Source: Neolentinus lepideus HHB14362 ss-1 | Taxonomy: Eukaryota > Basidiomycota > Agaricomycetes > Gloeophyllales > Gloeophyllaceae | Direction of reading: 5' to 3' | DNA length: 61,845 nucleotides | NCBI GenBank assembly: GCA_001632425.1 | Contig: KV425665.1 | Coordinates: 4,465-66,309 of the forward strand | Shown here: one piece after another, positions 1 to 12,015 of the stretch | Layout: every line of letters starts with the position of its first letter | How positions within the stretch are numbered: the stretch's first letter is position 1 | Position numbers and translations under genes: made by a program | Notes under the pieces: generated by a model | The model's input: the letters and a program-made list of their open reading frames with translations, nothing else | Databases searched by the model: none | Told to the model about the DNA's origin: nothing

Positions 1-660
1 TAAGCTCCCCTTTGAGACACTAACAACCCCAGAAATATGGTTTTCAAAATTGGATTAAATCTAACTTTTACACTGTAAATGGGGGGATGGGCGTAGGGAT
101 GGGCAGATGGGCGTAGGGACAGGCGGATGGGTGTAGGGATGGGCACAGGGATCGCAGCGATCGGGGTAGGGTCTCGGCTGGGACCCCTAGGGCTGTGTCC
201 CTGCACCGTCCCATAAGTGGCATGTTGATGGCATGGCATGATGGCATGAAGTGCATGCAAGTATGGGTGGGTATTCATGAGAAAAGGAAAGAATGGCATG
301 ATTGGCATGATGCGAATGGCATGTTGATGGCATGGCATGATACCAGCGGCATGGAGTATGGCATGCCATGGCATGATGGCATGGTGTGCCATGGCATGAC
401 AGCATGAAGTGCATGCGAGTATGGGTGGGTATTCATGAGAAAAGGACAGAATGGCATGAGTGGCATGATGCGAATGGCATGGAATACACAAAGTCGGTCA
501 TGCCAGGCATGCCATGCACATGCCGTGCATGTTGGCATGTTGGCTGCTTTTGGAATGGCATGCCAGTGGATTACCCATTTGGGCAAGTGCATGATCCATA
601 TAAGGAAATGGCATGGGGCAGCAAAGGGTTCGCTGCCGTGTTTATAGTGTTAGGTTGATT
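1..660. repeat. GGCATG-rich low-complexity tract with an internal duplication
   Basis: Positions 80-150 hold short tandem variants of a G-rich word (gatgggcgtaggg). From about 210 to 600 the sequence is crowded with GGCATG and CATGCC words. A longer unit is duplicated: the segment starting at 244 (gcatgaagtgcatgcaagt) recurs at 402 with a few changes, a spacing of 158 bp, including the shared block gtgggtattcatgagaaaag. Several open frames cross the tract on both strands, but they are Met/His-rich by-products of the repeated word. I call no gene. Confidence 0.75.
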
Positions 661-957
661 TTTTGGACAGTATATCGCCCATATACGATACTCATGTACA
701 AGTAGTCAGTTCTTCACAGGTAGTAGCATAATCTCAGCCTGTTATACAAGTTTACGGCTGAGGTCGGTTCTTCACAACCATGTGTGTGGGGCAAGGTTGA
801 CAAACTCGTCAAAGTGAAAAGAGAATGTACGGCACGATACACACGCCGTACGAGAAGGATAAGATTATAATATCTCATAGGGCTTTAGACATGCAACATT
901 CATCCGATTGTAACCACCACAGGAGCCAACATAGCAGCAAGGAACAACGCACCTTGT
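661..957. other. intergenic, 3' flank of the hydrolase gene
   Basis: About 300 bp between the repeat tract and the hydrolase stop codon. A short phrase is loosely repeated (gtcagttcttcacagg near 706, gtcggttcttcacaac near 762). I see no coding signal. Confidence 0.5.
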
Positions 958-2290
958 CTACATTCCACTCCGGTTTCGGGCCAATGTACCATTAACGTAC
1001 CGCTGCATCTCTGCCACCCACTGATTCTTCATCCATGCATCCTCATGTAGCGCTTCCTTGATCACGACCGGTTCTTTTCCGCCGCTGACCTCTCCACCAG
1101 CCGCCTCCCAAATCTCTTGCCCCATCTCTCTAGGAACCACCTCATCCTTTTCGCTCGTCAGCACCAAGGTATCCCTCTTCAAATAACCCAGCACCATCTC
1201 CTCACCAGCCTCCCTCATCGCCCGTACCGCATCCCACTTATCCCAGACGAACCCGCCTAGATGATGATACGGCGTCCAGGGCGAGGGGTACATCGCCTTC
1301 ACCATGCGCGGTATACTTACGAACGGGTTCTCCAGCACGAGCCCCTTTACATTTTGATACTCCTCGCGCGCGAGCTGTGCGAGTAGACATATCGCCGCAG
1401 CTCCGCCCAACGAATGCCCGTACAAAATAATCGGCGAGCTCGTCCAGCGGTGCGAGATGTAGTCGAGTGTCGCACGGTAGTCCTCGAGTATGCCTCGCTC
1501 GGTCGCGCGCCCTGATGATTTCCAGTACGAGCGTGGCGCTACGGCGACGATTCGCAGGCTCCGAGGGAGCGGGTGAGTGAAGGGACGAGATACGAGGAGA
1601 GTGGTGAAGACGGGTATCCGGTGGAGAGGGGAGCCGGCATTCCCTAGAGCCGTACAAACCTGTAAGACATGGCAGAGAAGAGGAAGAGCGTAGGGATGTG
1701 CCTTGTAGATACATAATGACCGCCTCGGGTCTATCGTTCTGGTCTGACCCATTACTGCTCGCCTTGGAGAGTACTATTCCTGCCAACTTTCTGCCCCTCT
1801 CGCTTGGTATCCGGACCTCCTGGCAGCGCACTTTCGGATCGACAGCGACGTCCTTCAGTTCTTCGGTACGAGCTTCGGGGGGTAGATAACCTGCTTCAAG
1901 TTGAATCAAATGTCAATATATATACACTAGCACACACTGACCCATGTATATTATCTTCCGCTGAAATATTACCATCATCAAACACTACCGCTATCCTTCA
2001 GTGCGTCCTCTTCCTATAAACGAGACCGGGTAATCGACCTTGTACGTCCATAGCGCGAGAGGCAGCCCAGTGACGATGGCGAAAGTTAGCCATACAGATG
2101 GCCGAGAAGATGACGGGTCGGGGTTAACAGAAAGCGCGGTACTGGAAAGTAGAGACGTGCGCACGGCGAGATCGCGTTGTCGTGGAGAGGTATGAACTGC
2201 CCGGGGGGTTGTCGAAAGCTTGAACGGAATCGTTCGAAGCAGAAGCCGGGGCAGCTGTCGTATTAGCAGGATCATGTAGACTCGAGTCAA
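958..2290 (-). CDS. alpha/beta hydrolase, BEM46/ABHD13-like
   Basis: A predicted membrane-anchored serine hydrolase of the Bem46/ABHD13 group. Four exons read on the minus strand: 2290-2039, 1984-1942, 1890-1702 and 1643-958, giving 389 residues in frame. The N-terminus has a hydrophobic stretch (VWLTFAIVTGLPLALW). The small second exon encodes the family hallmark CLMMVIFQRKIIYMG, and exon 3 opens with YLPPEARTEE. Exon 4 carries the nucleophile elbow GHSLGG, an acidic residue in TSEKDEVVP and the histidine in ALHEDAW, so the catalytic triad looks complete. The third intron (1644-1701) must use a GC donor (CAAG|gcacat) to restore the conserved LQGNAGSPLHRIP block. The start Met is the first in the open frame; a Met six residues later is also possible. 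It is divergent from DSK2, with 136 bp between starts. Substrate unknown. Confidence 0.9.
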
Positions 2291-2426
2291 TGACCTAGTC
2301 TTAGCGCAGCTATAGGGAACAATTCATAGAAGAACGTCTTGTAGCGTGGAAAGGCCAGGTTAGGACTTTCATGAATTTACACCACCGCAGGCGACAACAG
2401 CCACAAACAACTCTCTCTCTTTCGCT
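2291..2426. promoter_or_regulatory. short divergent promoter between hydrolase and DSK2
   Basis: Only 136 bp separate the two start codons, so the promoters of both genes must lie here or inside 5' exons. A pyrimidine-rich CT tract (2409-2422) sits directly before the DSK2 ATG, as is common at fungal starts. I see no clear TATA box. Confidence 0.5.
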
Positions 2427-3836
2427 ATGTCATCTGAAGAGCTTCAGATTAACATCAAGGGTACGTCCTTTTAAGTGCGCTATACTATCTGTACGGGTTG
2501 AACAAGAGACAGGTCCGAATGAACTCAAGCTCCAGATCACCGTCGCATCGGACAAGACGGTACGCGAGCTGAAGGAGGCAGTGGCCGCAAAGTCGGATGT
2601 CGAGGCGGATCGTCAGAGGCTTATTTATTCTGGTGCGTGTTAGGCTACTCTGACCTAGTATACTAAAGCTGACGATTGTGCAGGACGTGTCCTGAAGGTA
2701 TGTAACCCCCTACAAACCGCGCTAGCTCACTGACCAGCTTCGCGTCGCCACCTCTCTAGGACGATGACCCCCTCACCAACTACAAGATTCAGTCTGGGCA
2801 CACGATACATATGGTCAAGTCTGCCAACCGCTCTGGCGCTTCGGGTTCTTCCTCTAGTACAGCCCCCTCAGCCCCGCAATCCCTCCCCACCATGCAAACC
2901 GGCCAAAACCCGCACGACCCTTTGACTCAGCTCAACTCGCACCTCGGCTACGGCGCCCTTGCCGGTATTAATCCTTTCGCGGACCTCGGCCTGAACCCCA
3001 ACGACCCGAATATGATGCAGAGTATGATGTCCTCGCCCCAGTTTCTGCAGCAGATGGCCGCGACGATGTCCAACCCGGCTATTCTCGACCAGATTATTGC
3101 CAGTAACCCGCAGTTGGCAGGTCAGGGCCCGAGGCTTAGGGAGATGTTCCAGAGCGAGCAGTTCCGAAATCTCCTGTACGTCTCTTTCTCTCCACTCTCT
3201 CCCCTCCTTCCATTTCCCTTTGCCGCTATCAAACTCATCTTTCTTCTCTGCTCAGCTCCAACCCAGACTCCCTTCGCACAATGCTCCAAATGGCTTCTAT
3301 GTTCAACGGCTCCGGCCTCGGTGGGGCAGATGCCATCCCCTTCGCCCCTCCACCCTCCTTTCCCGCCCCAGGCGTGCCAGGCCAGCCAAACAGCGCCACC
3401 CCAACCTCTCCCAATTCCTCTACCGGCACGACCTCCCCGCCCGCCCTCGATCCGAACGCTCTCCGGAACATGCTCGCTGCCATGGGAGGGGGCGGCGCGG
3501 ATCCTTTCTCCAGCTGGCCCGGTGCCGGAGGTGCAGGCGCAGGGGGCGATCCCTTCGCCGCACTGGGCGGACTGGGTGCATTAGGAGGGCTCGGTGGTCT
3601 GGGAAGCCCGCCTGTCCCCGCCGACACGAGACCGCCCGAAGAGCGGTTCCAGGTGCAGCTGCAGGTACGTTGTGTGCTTCCTCCGCAACGCCCATTCGTT
3701 CCGCTGCTCACGCTCTGCGCAGCAACTGCAAGACATGGGCTTCACGAACGCCTCGCAGAATATCCGCGCGCTGCTCGCGACAGGTGGGAACGTGCACTCT
3801 GCGATCGAGTACATCCTTGGTGGCGGCGGATTGTAA
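2427..3836 (+). CDS. DSK2: ubiquilin DSK2 (ubiquitin-like/STI1/UBA shuttle factor)
   Basis: A proteasome shuttle that binds ubiquitinated substrates. Six exons: 2427-2460, 2513-2632, 2684-2697, 2760-3175, 3256-3664 and 3723-3836; together 368 residues, in frame. The N-terminal ubiquitin-like domain (to about residue 75) includes [16 protein letters not shown] and [21 protein letters not shown] Ser/Pro-rich linker follows, then an STI1 motif with repeated MM/NP words ([17 protein letters not shown]) and [17 protein letters not shown] Gly/Ala/Pro-rich spacer leads to a C-terminal UBA domain ([17 protein letters not shown] ending [10 protein letters not shown]). The third exon is only 14 nt long and is needed to complete the SGRVLKDDDP segment. 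The size and domain order match yeast Dsk2. Confidence 0.96.
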
Positions 3837-6800
3837 ATGCATCATACTATATTGTCGTTCATGCCTTAATATTGGACAATGGTATGTATATACAGGGTTT
3901 CTGCACGTCGATATGTCTGATGATTGCGAAAAGCGCTTGTAGGTTTATTCGAGGTTAATTAAATGGTCCGCGTTGCACCGTTATGTTGTGGCTGCTCTGC
4001 TCCAATAACATAGATTCTTGTGACCGCGTGCACGACCGTGTTTCGCTACGCGTTTGTCATGAGACAGAAACTCTGCACACTTCGATCGACGTGGCGGAGT
4101 AGTGGTCGAGGTCGACTTGCCAATGACACCCTCCTGTCATGCCGAACGTTTCGAGGGCTAGAGATATGTCCAGATCTTTCCAGACACTAACGGCGGGTGG
4201 TGTATTGCACCTGCTACCCGTGGGGTATAATCAAAACTCGCTCTCAAGCCCCAGCTTACGTCGTTCTCGCAAAGCCAACATGCCTGCCATCGGTGTCGAG
4301 CACCTCTCGAGAAACCCGAGCCCGTTGACAGGCGACGCCAGAGCTCCAAGTTGTACTCAACGCCACCGACGACGAGTCAAAGTCAAATCTGTAATCATGT
4401 TCGCGGCCGGGCGGGGCCTGAGCTGGGTAACCATCCTCTCGTAGCGTGATTGGGGCAAAATAGCGACTGCGCTGGAGTGGATGGTCACGAGCCTAGAGCT
4501 GGTGCATAAGATAGGCCGGCCGTGGTAATTCATGAAGTACAGCGGCTGGATGATAGCATACAACACGGAGGATAGTCATTACAGCTCGGTCGTCTCGTCA
4601 ACACCTTCAGAGCGAAAATAATCCAAAAAGTCTCAAAGTCCGACGAGGAGAATGTGGAAGAACTGATTACATACCAGTGGCGAACAGCCTGAGCGTAGTG
4701 CCCGTATAGACAATTCCCGCTGTCTGGGACAGCACCGTCGCTGAAAGGTACGAAACCGCCCGGTTCATGACTTGCCTGCGTTTTCATCGTAAGCGGTATC
4801 AAAGCTGCAAGGACTACTATCAGCCCTGATATCACCACAACCTACGTTCACGATGAGGAAACTCACGTATAAGTTAGTTGACTCCTTACCGACATCAGTT
4901 TCCACCCATTCTGCCTAGCCAGCCGCCTTGAGTATCATATATAAGAGAGATGTATGAAGTATATGTCATATTTCCCGCTCTCATTCACCTTCATAGAAGC
5001 AGACTGCGCTAGACCAGTCTCTAGTCGATAGCCGACAACTGGCAGAAGGTACTGAAATAACTCAACAATTAACTCTGCTCGGAAGGCGTCAACGAAAGCT
5101 TTGCCTGTCAAAGACACGCAGCTGCGCGAATAAATGGTTTACTTGAGACACAAACAATATAACCTACTCTGTAGTTCACTGCATCAAGTCCACTCAGGTC
5201 ACCAGGAACAACGATTACGTCTAATTAGTAGACAGACCAGGAAGCTTTTCAAAAAAAGAGAAGATGGTACGTGAACCACCAGCTATAGGAGCGATTATAC
5301 AAAGGAGAATACGCTACAAATAATCAGAAAAGTGTATCAACAGACAGCTCTCCCACTCACCTCGCCGACATACCACCTCCTCGCTCCATCCTCTGTGCCG
5401 GACATCGGTGAATAAGCCTGCACTACACGCTCAAACCCAAATAGCCGTCAATCACAAAGTCGCTTACAGCGCTGACGATCACGGCAGAGTCTCCATCGTC
5501 CCTTAAAGAGTTCAGAGGTGATCCAGCTTCTTCGCCTCAATGTTTCCTTGCGTGGCAGTCGCGGATGCGCCAAACGATGGGCGGTAGCTCAGTGCTTATC
5601 CCGTGGAGCGACTGACAATAGCGTCGCGCGACGGCGGACAAAGCGCTAATGCAGGGAAGATCTGGAGTACAGGGAGACGAACGGGTAGAGGTAATAGATA
5701 TGATGGCATCTTGCATGGCCTTCAATGTACTATATCGGCTATTACTGATCGTGACCCTGTAGGCGAGGTGAGCACTTGAAACATCCCATTTTTGCCTCTT
5801 GCCACTAAACCCTGACGGCGCAGACGGAAACAGGCTGATTTCGCTGAAGATGTGTATGTCGTGCGCAGTGAAAACTGCAATTGAGGGAGGCATCCGATAC
5901 AGTAGCTCCCCGCTAAACTGTTAAATGTGAACATAAACAGCGTAAATAGGTTGACTGCCCTACGCACTGCTGATCTCGGCGCCGTGCAGCAGCATCCGAC
6001 ACACGAAGGATGTCCAATGCCGCGCACTATCTCCTTCCTAATAGACGAAAGCCTTCTTCCGCGAACAGTTTCGTCTTAACTCGCCAGCATTCATTACACA
6101 GGGGAGATGATGAGAGCTTACTTCTGCTGTGTGCTGCAGTTCTTCTAGGCTGTAAGCACACTTCTCGACCGTACCTCGCTCCAGCTCCAGAGCCCTCCTC
6201 TCTCTCAGACGTCGTTTACGAGGAGATGATGCTGCTTCATGCATCATAAACTAGTCAAGCCTTCAACGAACGAAGACATCCTCGACGTCAATGAATGCTA
6301 ACCCTTCCATGTGTCCGTGGCATTATCTCCTGTCAATATCCAGTGAGTATTGCCTGGAAGGCCCTAAGAACAATTTCGAGTTGACAAGTGACCCTTAGTT
6401 GGGACGATCCGCATGTCGAATGCACAGCTCTACGTCTGCTCAGATCAGCGTCCAGATCGAGAAGTGAAAGACAAACCCTACTGTACACAAATCATATTCT
6501 TGAACGTTAACATTTCATCCTCAATAGCACGTCAGCCGCCTCTGGCACCAAAACCGAAGGCAAAAATCACAGCGTTCGTCGCTCGCCATCTCTAGTTTTG
6601 CTGTGCCTTTTCCATCAGTGTCTCTGTCCGCATTCTATGAGTCCAAAATGTCTTTACACGCAGCCTGGTATCTTCGATACAAAAACACGTCTGCATACAA
6701 TCAGCGGCGAACGCAAGAAGCAGACAGAAGAACTTACTGTGTCCGTACATTACACGCGCTAGAAATGTCCACTATAGCGATACAACACCGACAAGACCAC

Positions 6801-6840
6801 ACTATACACCCAAACTCCGAACGCTTACCCGATCACACAA
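3837..6840. other. 3 kb without a confident gene; possible membrane-protein remnant on the minus strand
   Basis: No frame here gives a recognisable conserved protein. On the minus strand around 4440-5117 there are short hydrophobic pieces (VVISGLIVVLAALIPLT near 4830; LIVELFQYLLPVVG near 5070; FETFWIIFALKV near 4640). Their spacing resembles exons of a fungal multi-pass protein, but they cannot be joined into a full-length model. The rest (5120-6840) has only short overlapping frames on both strands. It could be a decayed DUF6533/DUF6534-type gene or plain intergenic sequence. Confidence 0.35.
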
Positions 6841-7659
6841 CTATCCAACCTCCACCCCATTCACCTTGACAACAATTTTGAACGGGAACGGTGATATCCC
6901 ATGGCTATTTGTGATGAGTGGGACGGCTGCACGCGCGGCCTCCGACGAACAGTGGTTGAGCATCGTGTGAAGCGCCTTGGTGAGAGTGCTGGCAAGATTC
7001 CGCTCTTGGCCGGTTTGGGGTTGGCGGATTTCGATGTTGACTAGCCTGAGTCAACGTGGTAATAATTAGGTAGGGAGGGAGATAGCTAGTGGGGGACCGA
7101 CTACCATTGTTCCCAAGGGACCTCTTCCTGTAATGTAGATGAGTTGGTAGGCACGAAATATTCGAAGAGCGGTTCACGCACTTCTCCGCCCAAAGAAAAC
7201 CAGCCTTTCCGAACTCGCCTTTCTGAAAATGTAATCGCAATCTACGAGTCTGTCAGAAACGTTAATGAAATAACGGTTTTGCATATACCTGACCACGCTT
7301 GGTTGAGCTAACCTCAATCGCTCTCCAGAAGGCGTTTACTTTCTCACTAATCAGTTGGCGCATATCCGCATCGTCCACGCCGGGCTATGTTCGCCTTAGA
7401 GCAGTCCTCTTAAGAACAGCCAGAGTAGCATACATACCACCGTGATGTCTTGGACCTCAAACGCCGTCGGCTTCACCGTGCCAAACAGCCGGTGGAACAG
7501 GATAGCATGGAGGACGGCAGTGAGCACTTCTGTGGTCGAGCGTCGGTCGAGAACCTAAGCTGTCCGCATGCATTGTCAAGCCCGTGAAGCTCAGTAGTAA
7601 CGAGAAAGAGTTACGAGGTCGATGGTGACGGTCTGCAGGCCATTCGAGTTGTTGGACAT
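6841..7659 (-). CDS. ATG101: autophagy-related protein 101 (HORMA domain)
   Basis: A subunit of the Atg1/ULK initiation complex that stabilises Atg13 through a HORMA-HORMA dimer. Five exons on the minus strand: 7659-7615, 7554-7438, 7384-7289, 7241-7105 and 7045-6841; 199 residues in frame. Recognition rests on MSNNSNGLQTVTIDLVLDRR at the start, the helix EVLTAVLHAILFHRLFG, the IAITFSERRVRKGW strand, the conserved EEVPWEQW and the C-terminal AAVPLITNSHGISPFPFKI. The human protein is 218 residues, so this is about full length. The usual Trp-Pro-Phe finger before the PWE block is not obvious; VREPLFEYF stands there instead. Divergent from CCT3. Confidence 0.92.
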
Positions 7660-7775
7660 GGCGGCGAGAGCCAAAGCGCGGTCCGAGGCGCGCCTTCCTG
7701 ATTTGTACCAATCTCGAAAGTTGGGAGGCGTGCACTTCTTCCATTTACTTGTTTCTTTCATACTCTCGTGTCAAT
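7660..7775. promoter_or_regulatory. 116 bp divergent promoter of ATG101 and CCT3
   Basis: The two start codons face away from each other across 116 bp. The segment holds a TC-rich run (7737-7768) leading into the CCT3 ATG. Any shared promoter has to be compact. Confidence 0.5.
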
Positions 7776-9849
7776 ATGCAGGCTGGGCAGACTCCAGTGT
7801 TTGTTATGAGTGCGCATCACATTTACCATCAGTATGAGTCCATTGTTTGACGGGTTTATTGCAGACGCTGCGCCGGAGAGGACGTCGGGGAGGAAGGCGC
7901 AAGTCTCCAATATCACGGCGGCAAAGGTACGCGTTTGGTGTTAGGAATGTGATTTAGGGATACCAACTATGATCCACTAGACAGTGGCTGATGTTATCCG
8001 GACATGTCTTGGGCCAAAGGCCATGCTAAAGATGATTTTAGACCCTATGGGTGGTATTTTGTGAGTACACGAGTACGTCCAAGGTGCTGTTGTAGTTCTA
8101 ACACTTGTCAGATTAACGAACGATGGTAACGCCATCTTGCGCGAAATTGAAGTTGCTCACCCTGCGGCGAAAAACATGATTGAGCTTAGTCGGACGCAGG
8201 ACGAGGAGTGTGGTGATGGTACAACTAGTGTCATTATCCTAGGTGCGTCTGCTACTCCATAACCTTCCATGCTATTTGGTACTAATGCACTTCAGCCGGT
8301 GAAATACTCGCCCAATCCCTTTCTCAGCTCGAACGCGACATTCACCCTGTCGTCATCATCTCCGCCTACAACAAAGCCCTCAGAGAAGCTCTGGAAATTG
8401 TCAAGCGCATCTCCATCCCCATCGACACCTCAGACGACGGCCAAATGCTCTCCCTCATCAAGTCCTCTATCGGTACAAAATTTGTTGTCCGGTGGTCCGA
8501 CCTCATGTGCAAACTCGCGTTGGACGCCGTCCGCATCGTTTCCGCAGACGAAGGCGGGATGACGACTGTCGACATCAAACGGTACGCTCGCGTGGAGAAG
8601 GTCCCTGGCGGCGAGATCGAGGACAGCAAGGTCCTCGACGGCGTGATGCTTAACAAGGACATCGTGCACCCGAAAATGCGGCGGCGGATCGTGAATCCGC
8701 GCGTGGTGCTCCTTGACTGCCCGCTCGAGTACAAGAAAGGCGAGTCGCAGACGAATATGGAGTTTACGAAGGAGGCGGACTATGCCCGTAGTTTGGAGAT
8801 CGAGGAGGAGCAGGTGAAGGCGATGGTCGACAAGATCCTCGAGTTCAAACCAGATCTCGTGATCACAGAGAAGGGCGTCTCAGGCACGAGTCTAGTCACA
8901 TATGACTCCTTTTCGTTTGCTGAGATCGTATTTAGATTACGCACAGCATTTCCTAGCAAAAGCGAACGTTTCCGCCTTACGAAGAGTAAGAAAGTCGGAT
9001 AACAACCGTATCGCGCGAGCAGTAGGCGCTACGATCGTCAACCGCATCGATGACCTGCGCGAGTCCGACATCGGCACCAAATGTGGGATGTTCCACATCG
9101 AGAAACTCGGCGATGAGTATGCCTGTTCTGCTCTTTCTGCTAATACATAACTCACCCCTTTTCCTCTTCCTCTTTCCAGGTATTTCACTTTCCTCACCCA
9201 ATGCGAAAACCCCAAAGCCTGCACAATCCTCCTGCGCGGGCCCTCCAAAGACATCCTCAACGAGATCGACCGCAATCTCGCTGATGCGATGTCCGTCGCG
9301 CGCAACGTCGTGTTCAACCCCATCCTGGCGCCGGGCGGCGGTGCCACGGAGATGGCTGTCAGTGTTGGGCTGCATGCGAAGGCAAGGACCGTGGTGGGCG
9401 TGGAGGGCTGGCCGTACCGCGCAGTCGCGGATGCGATGGAGGTGATTCCGCGGACGCTATGCCAGAACGCGGGCGGAAATGCGATCAGGGTGCTCACAGA
9501 ACTCAGGGTAAGCGGTTGGTCATGTTGTTTGTATTGCCCGAGGCTCACTACGTATTCGTCTTAAGGCGAAACACGCCAACGGCGAGCACTCGTGGGGTAT
9601 CGACGGCAACACCGGCAAACTCGTCGACATGAAGACCTATGGGCTCTATGAGTCCGCCAGCGTCAAGGTGGGAGAATCCTAGCTGTTCATGTCGTGCACG
9701 CTGACGTCTCATCACATTAGATCCAAATATTCAAAACTGCTATCGAAGCGGCACGGGTGCTCCTGCGGGTTGACGACGTCGTGCAGGCGAAGCGGCAGGA
9801 TAGGGAGAGCCAGCAGGGACCACCGCCTGAGGAGATGATGGGCGAGTAA
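7776..9849 (+). CDS. CCT3: T-complex protein 1 subunit gamma (CCT3)
   Basis: The gamma subunit of the cytosolic TRiC/CCT chaperonin, which folds actin and tubulin. The start is taken at 7776 ([12 protein letters not shown]), followed by a 34 nt first exon and about eight further exons. Family blocks are continuous: [39 protein letters not shown], the ATPase motif [71 protein letters not shown], the apical/lid segment, and the C-terminal half ending [20 protein letters not shown] and RVDDVVQAK. The tail is EEMMGE. The intron at 8884-8935 needs a GC donor (TCAG|gcacga) to join KGVS to [17 protein letters not shown]. No disruption seen. Confidence 0.97.
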
Positions 9850-10019
9850 GGAAATAATCACCGTGTATCCGTACATTCAATTGCTCGATCAATTTTTCGG
9901 CACTCGGAACTGGCCATAAAGGTGCTCATAGCATGTCGTGAAGGATTCTACAATAGATAGAGCAGCGGCAACTTGTACGCAGTAGTACGAGGAGAGGATG
10001 AGTGGTGTTATGTTTCTAA

Positions 10020-12015
10020 CTAGGAATTGTCCTCTGGTACGGGGTGTTTGACCTGCAGGGGGTGACTGCTGCCCGGTTCGGAGAATATATCTGCGTCGGA
10101 GAACACGTCTGCATCAACGTCGATTTCGACTTCGCAGCGCACGCTCTTTTCGACATTGATTTCAAGCTGCAATGTGCGTCGCGTTAGTGAGAGTGAGGGG
10201 GGAAGAGAAGGCTGTGGGGACAAACCTTCGTTGCCCGAGAGGCAATGCCGCTGTGATCCAAGAACCGGTTGGACGCACTCGAGCGATGGGGAAAGAGGAC
10301 AGGAAGCGGATGACCTCTCTCTGAGGAGCCCTGTGAGCGTTCGCGGAGCGTCTCGCGGGTGTTGATCCTGCAGCCATAAGCCAATATCAGTACAACATGG
10401 AAGAAGCAAAATCGAGGATGACCGACGTAGCGAGGAAGGAGTTTGCGTAGACTGGTGTGGTTGAGCGAGAAGTGCCTACACAAAATAGGTGGGTAGGACG
10501 TACGTTTGGACAGGGCGAAGTGGATGCCGAGAAATATGAGGTTATGCGACATTACGATCCACTTCAGTACAGTACATCAGCGAAGAACTATGCTACGACC
10601 GAGCAGGAGACCTACGCAAATGAGCGAGATGACCGTGCAGATGCTAGCGAGGTCAGAAACAATTCACCGAAGTCAGCAGACAAATTATTGATCCGAAGGA
10701 GAATATGCAGGCCGCCCGCACCAAGTCAAAGCCCCATTATTGATCGTATACAGCATAATTGAATCGATAACCTGGTCCATGCTAGCCAGACTACCTTCGT
10801 CGGCTTCTTCCTCCACTTACATGCTAATCACGCACCTGGAAACGCCGGTCCGTGACTGGGAGAGGTACCAGCAGAGCGAGACCGTGATGAGGATATCAAG
10901 AGAAGCAGCGCAAGAGAGGCCGAGCGTGAATACCCAGGCGTAGCCATTGACGAAGGCGTCGAAACTCTTCAGGTGGATCCTGCGCTTGGGGTCAATACCG
11001 AGCCATTGGTTGGCGAGAAGGACTTACATCAGACCTGTTGAGACTATTGCTGCCACTGAGCAGGATCTGTCGGCGGCCGAGATCGTTCAGGAGGAAGCGA
11101 GGGACTTACACAGCCGACATAACGCCAGGAGGAACTGTCGATATCGCAATCAGTATAGGCGCGACACTGCTATGCACATTCTTCTATCATACCATCGGTC
11201 CGCAAATATACCAGTTATTTTTGCTTACTGTGATCCAGTGTGAGCGTGTGGTCAGATAAGGACGTGAGGATAACGAACAGACTAGCACTCGATGAGTGAA
11301 GAATCTGTCAGGGAACGTAAGAGCGAGGTCAGGATATGTCGCGCCACTGATGATGAGGTACAGACGTTTGAACGATGAAAGTGATTGTGGCCTGAAAACC
11401 GTCTCAGTGATCAATCAATTCGCACGACAGGATTCTACAAGAACATACAGTTACAAAGACCGTAAGCTGGTCATTTCGGCAGTTCGTGAGTTGTCTAGGG
11501 AGCCGTAAGGGGATGAAGACACTTACTCCAATAGCTCTGGTAAAGGCGAAGCGTCAGCAATCAACCATATGACCATTTGGAGTGACCTCACAGAGGGATG
11601 TAATCTACAATATCGCTATTCCCAAAATTCTCGATGAGATAACGCCAATTTCCGGCGCAGACGAGGCCAGAGTGCATTATATCGAAGATCCTATCGTCAT
11701 TGCTTTCAGTCACGGTGGCAACGGAGCTCCTGAGATGTCTCGTACCACACAATTAGGACCTGTCCACACAACATTCAGTGCAGTTGAACGGAACAAGGTC
11801 ATTTGTCGTACCGGTGCCCTTATTCTCCAATAATCCCTCTTAAATGTCCGGAAATAAACGTACGCCTGCATACTGACTATGCCAGACAAACTATCATTTG
11901 ACACGAATAGTCAGATGTGTCACGACGATGCGACTAAGGAGAAGACGCACCCAAGGGCGATCAGCCCTCCAAGGAGGACTGCACCGAGGTTGTTGGTGAT
12001 GCGCTCGTCAGGCAT
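10020..12015 (-). CDS. DUF6534-type multi-pass membrane protein
   Basis: A basidiomycete-specific family of predicted seven-helix membrane proteins; function unknown. The gene is finely split by introns on the minus strand. Pieces in order: start MPDERITNNLGAVLLGGL (12015), LGMQAYVYFRTFKRDYWRI, VLIVWIFDIMHSGLVCAGNW and RYLIENFGNSDIVDYIPL, several short helix exons (about 11550-10860), VIDSIMLYTINNGALT, SICTVISLIC, MSHNLIFLGIHFALSKLYAN, and the family signature FLATINTRETLRERS. The hydrophilic tail ends VEIDVDADVF...PVPEDNS with the stop at 10020. The exon from 10400 joins LAT to INTRETL correctly. The middle exons (11500-10870) are less certain; one there includes LGIDPKRRIHLKSFDAF. Confidence 0.8.

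Noticed and set aside
187..658. Several overlapping Met/His-rich open frames on both strands
   Set aside because: They are by-products of the GGCATG repeat and have no conserved protein content.
4440..5117. Possible DUF6533/DUF6534-type membrane-protein gene on the minus strand
   Set aside because: Hydrophobic pieces exist, but the exons cannot be linked and too little space remains for a full set of helices; kept only as a note in the intergenic entry.
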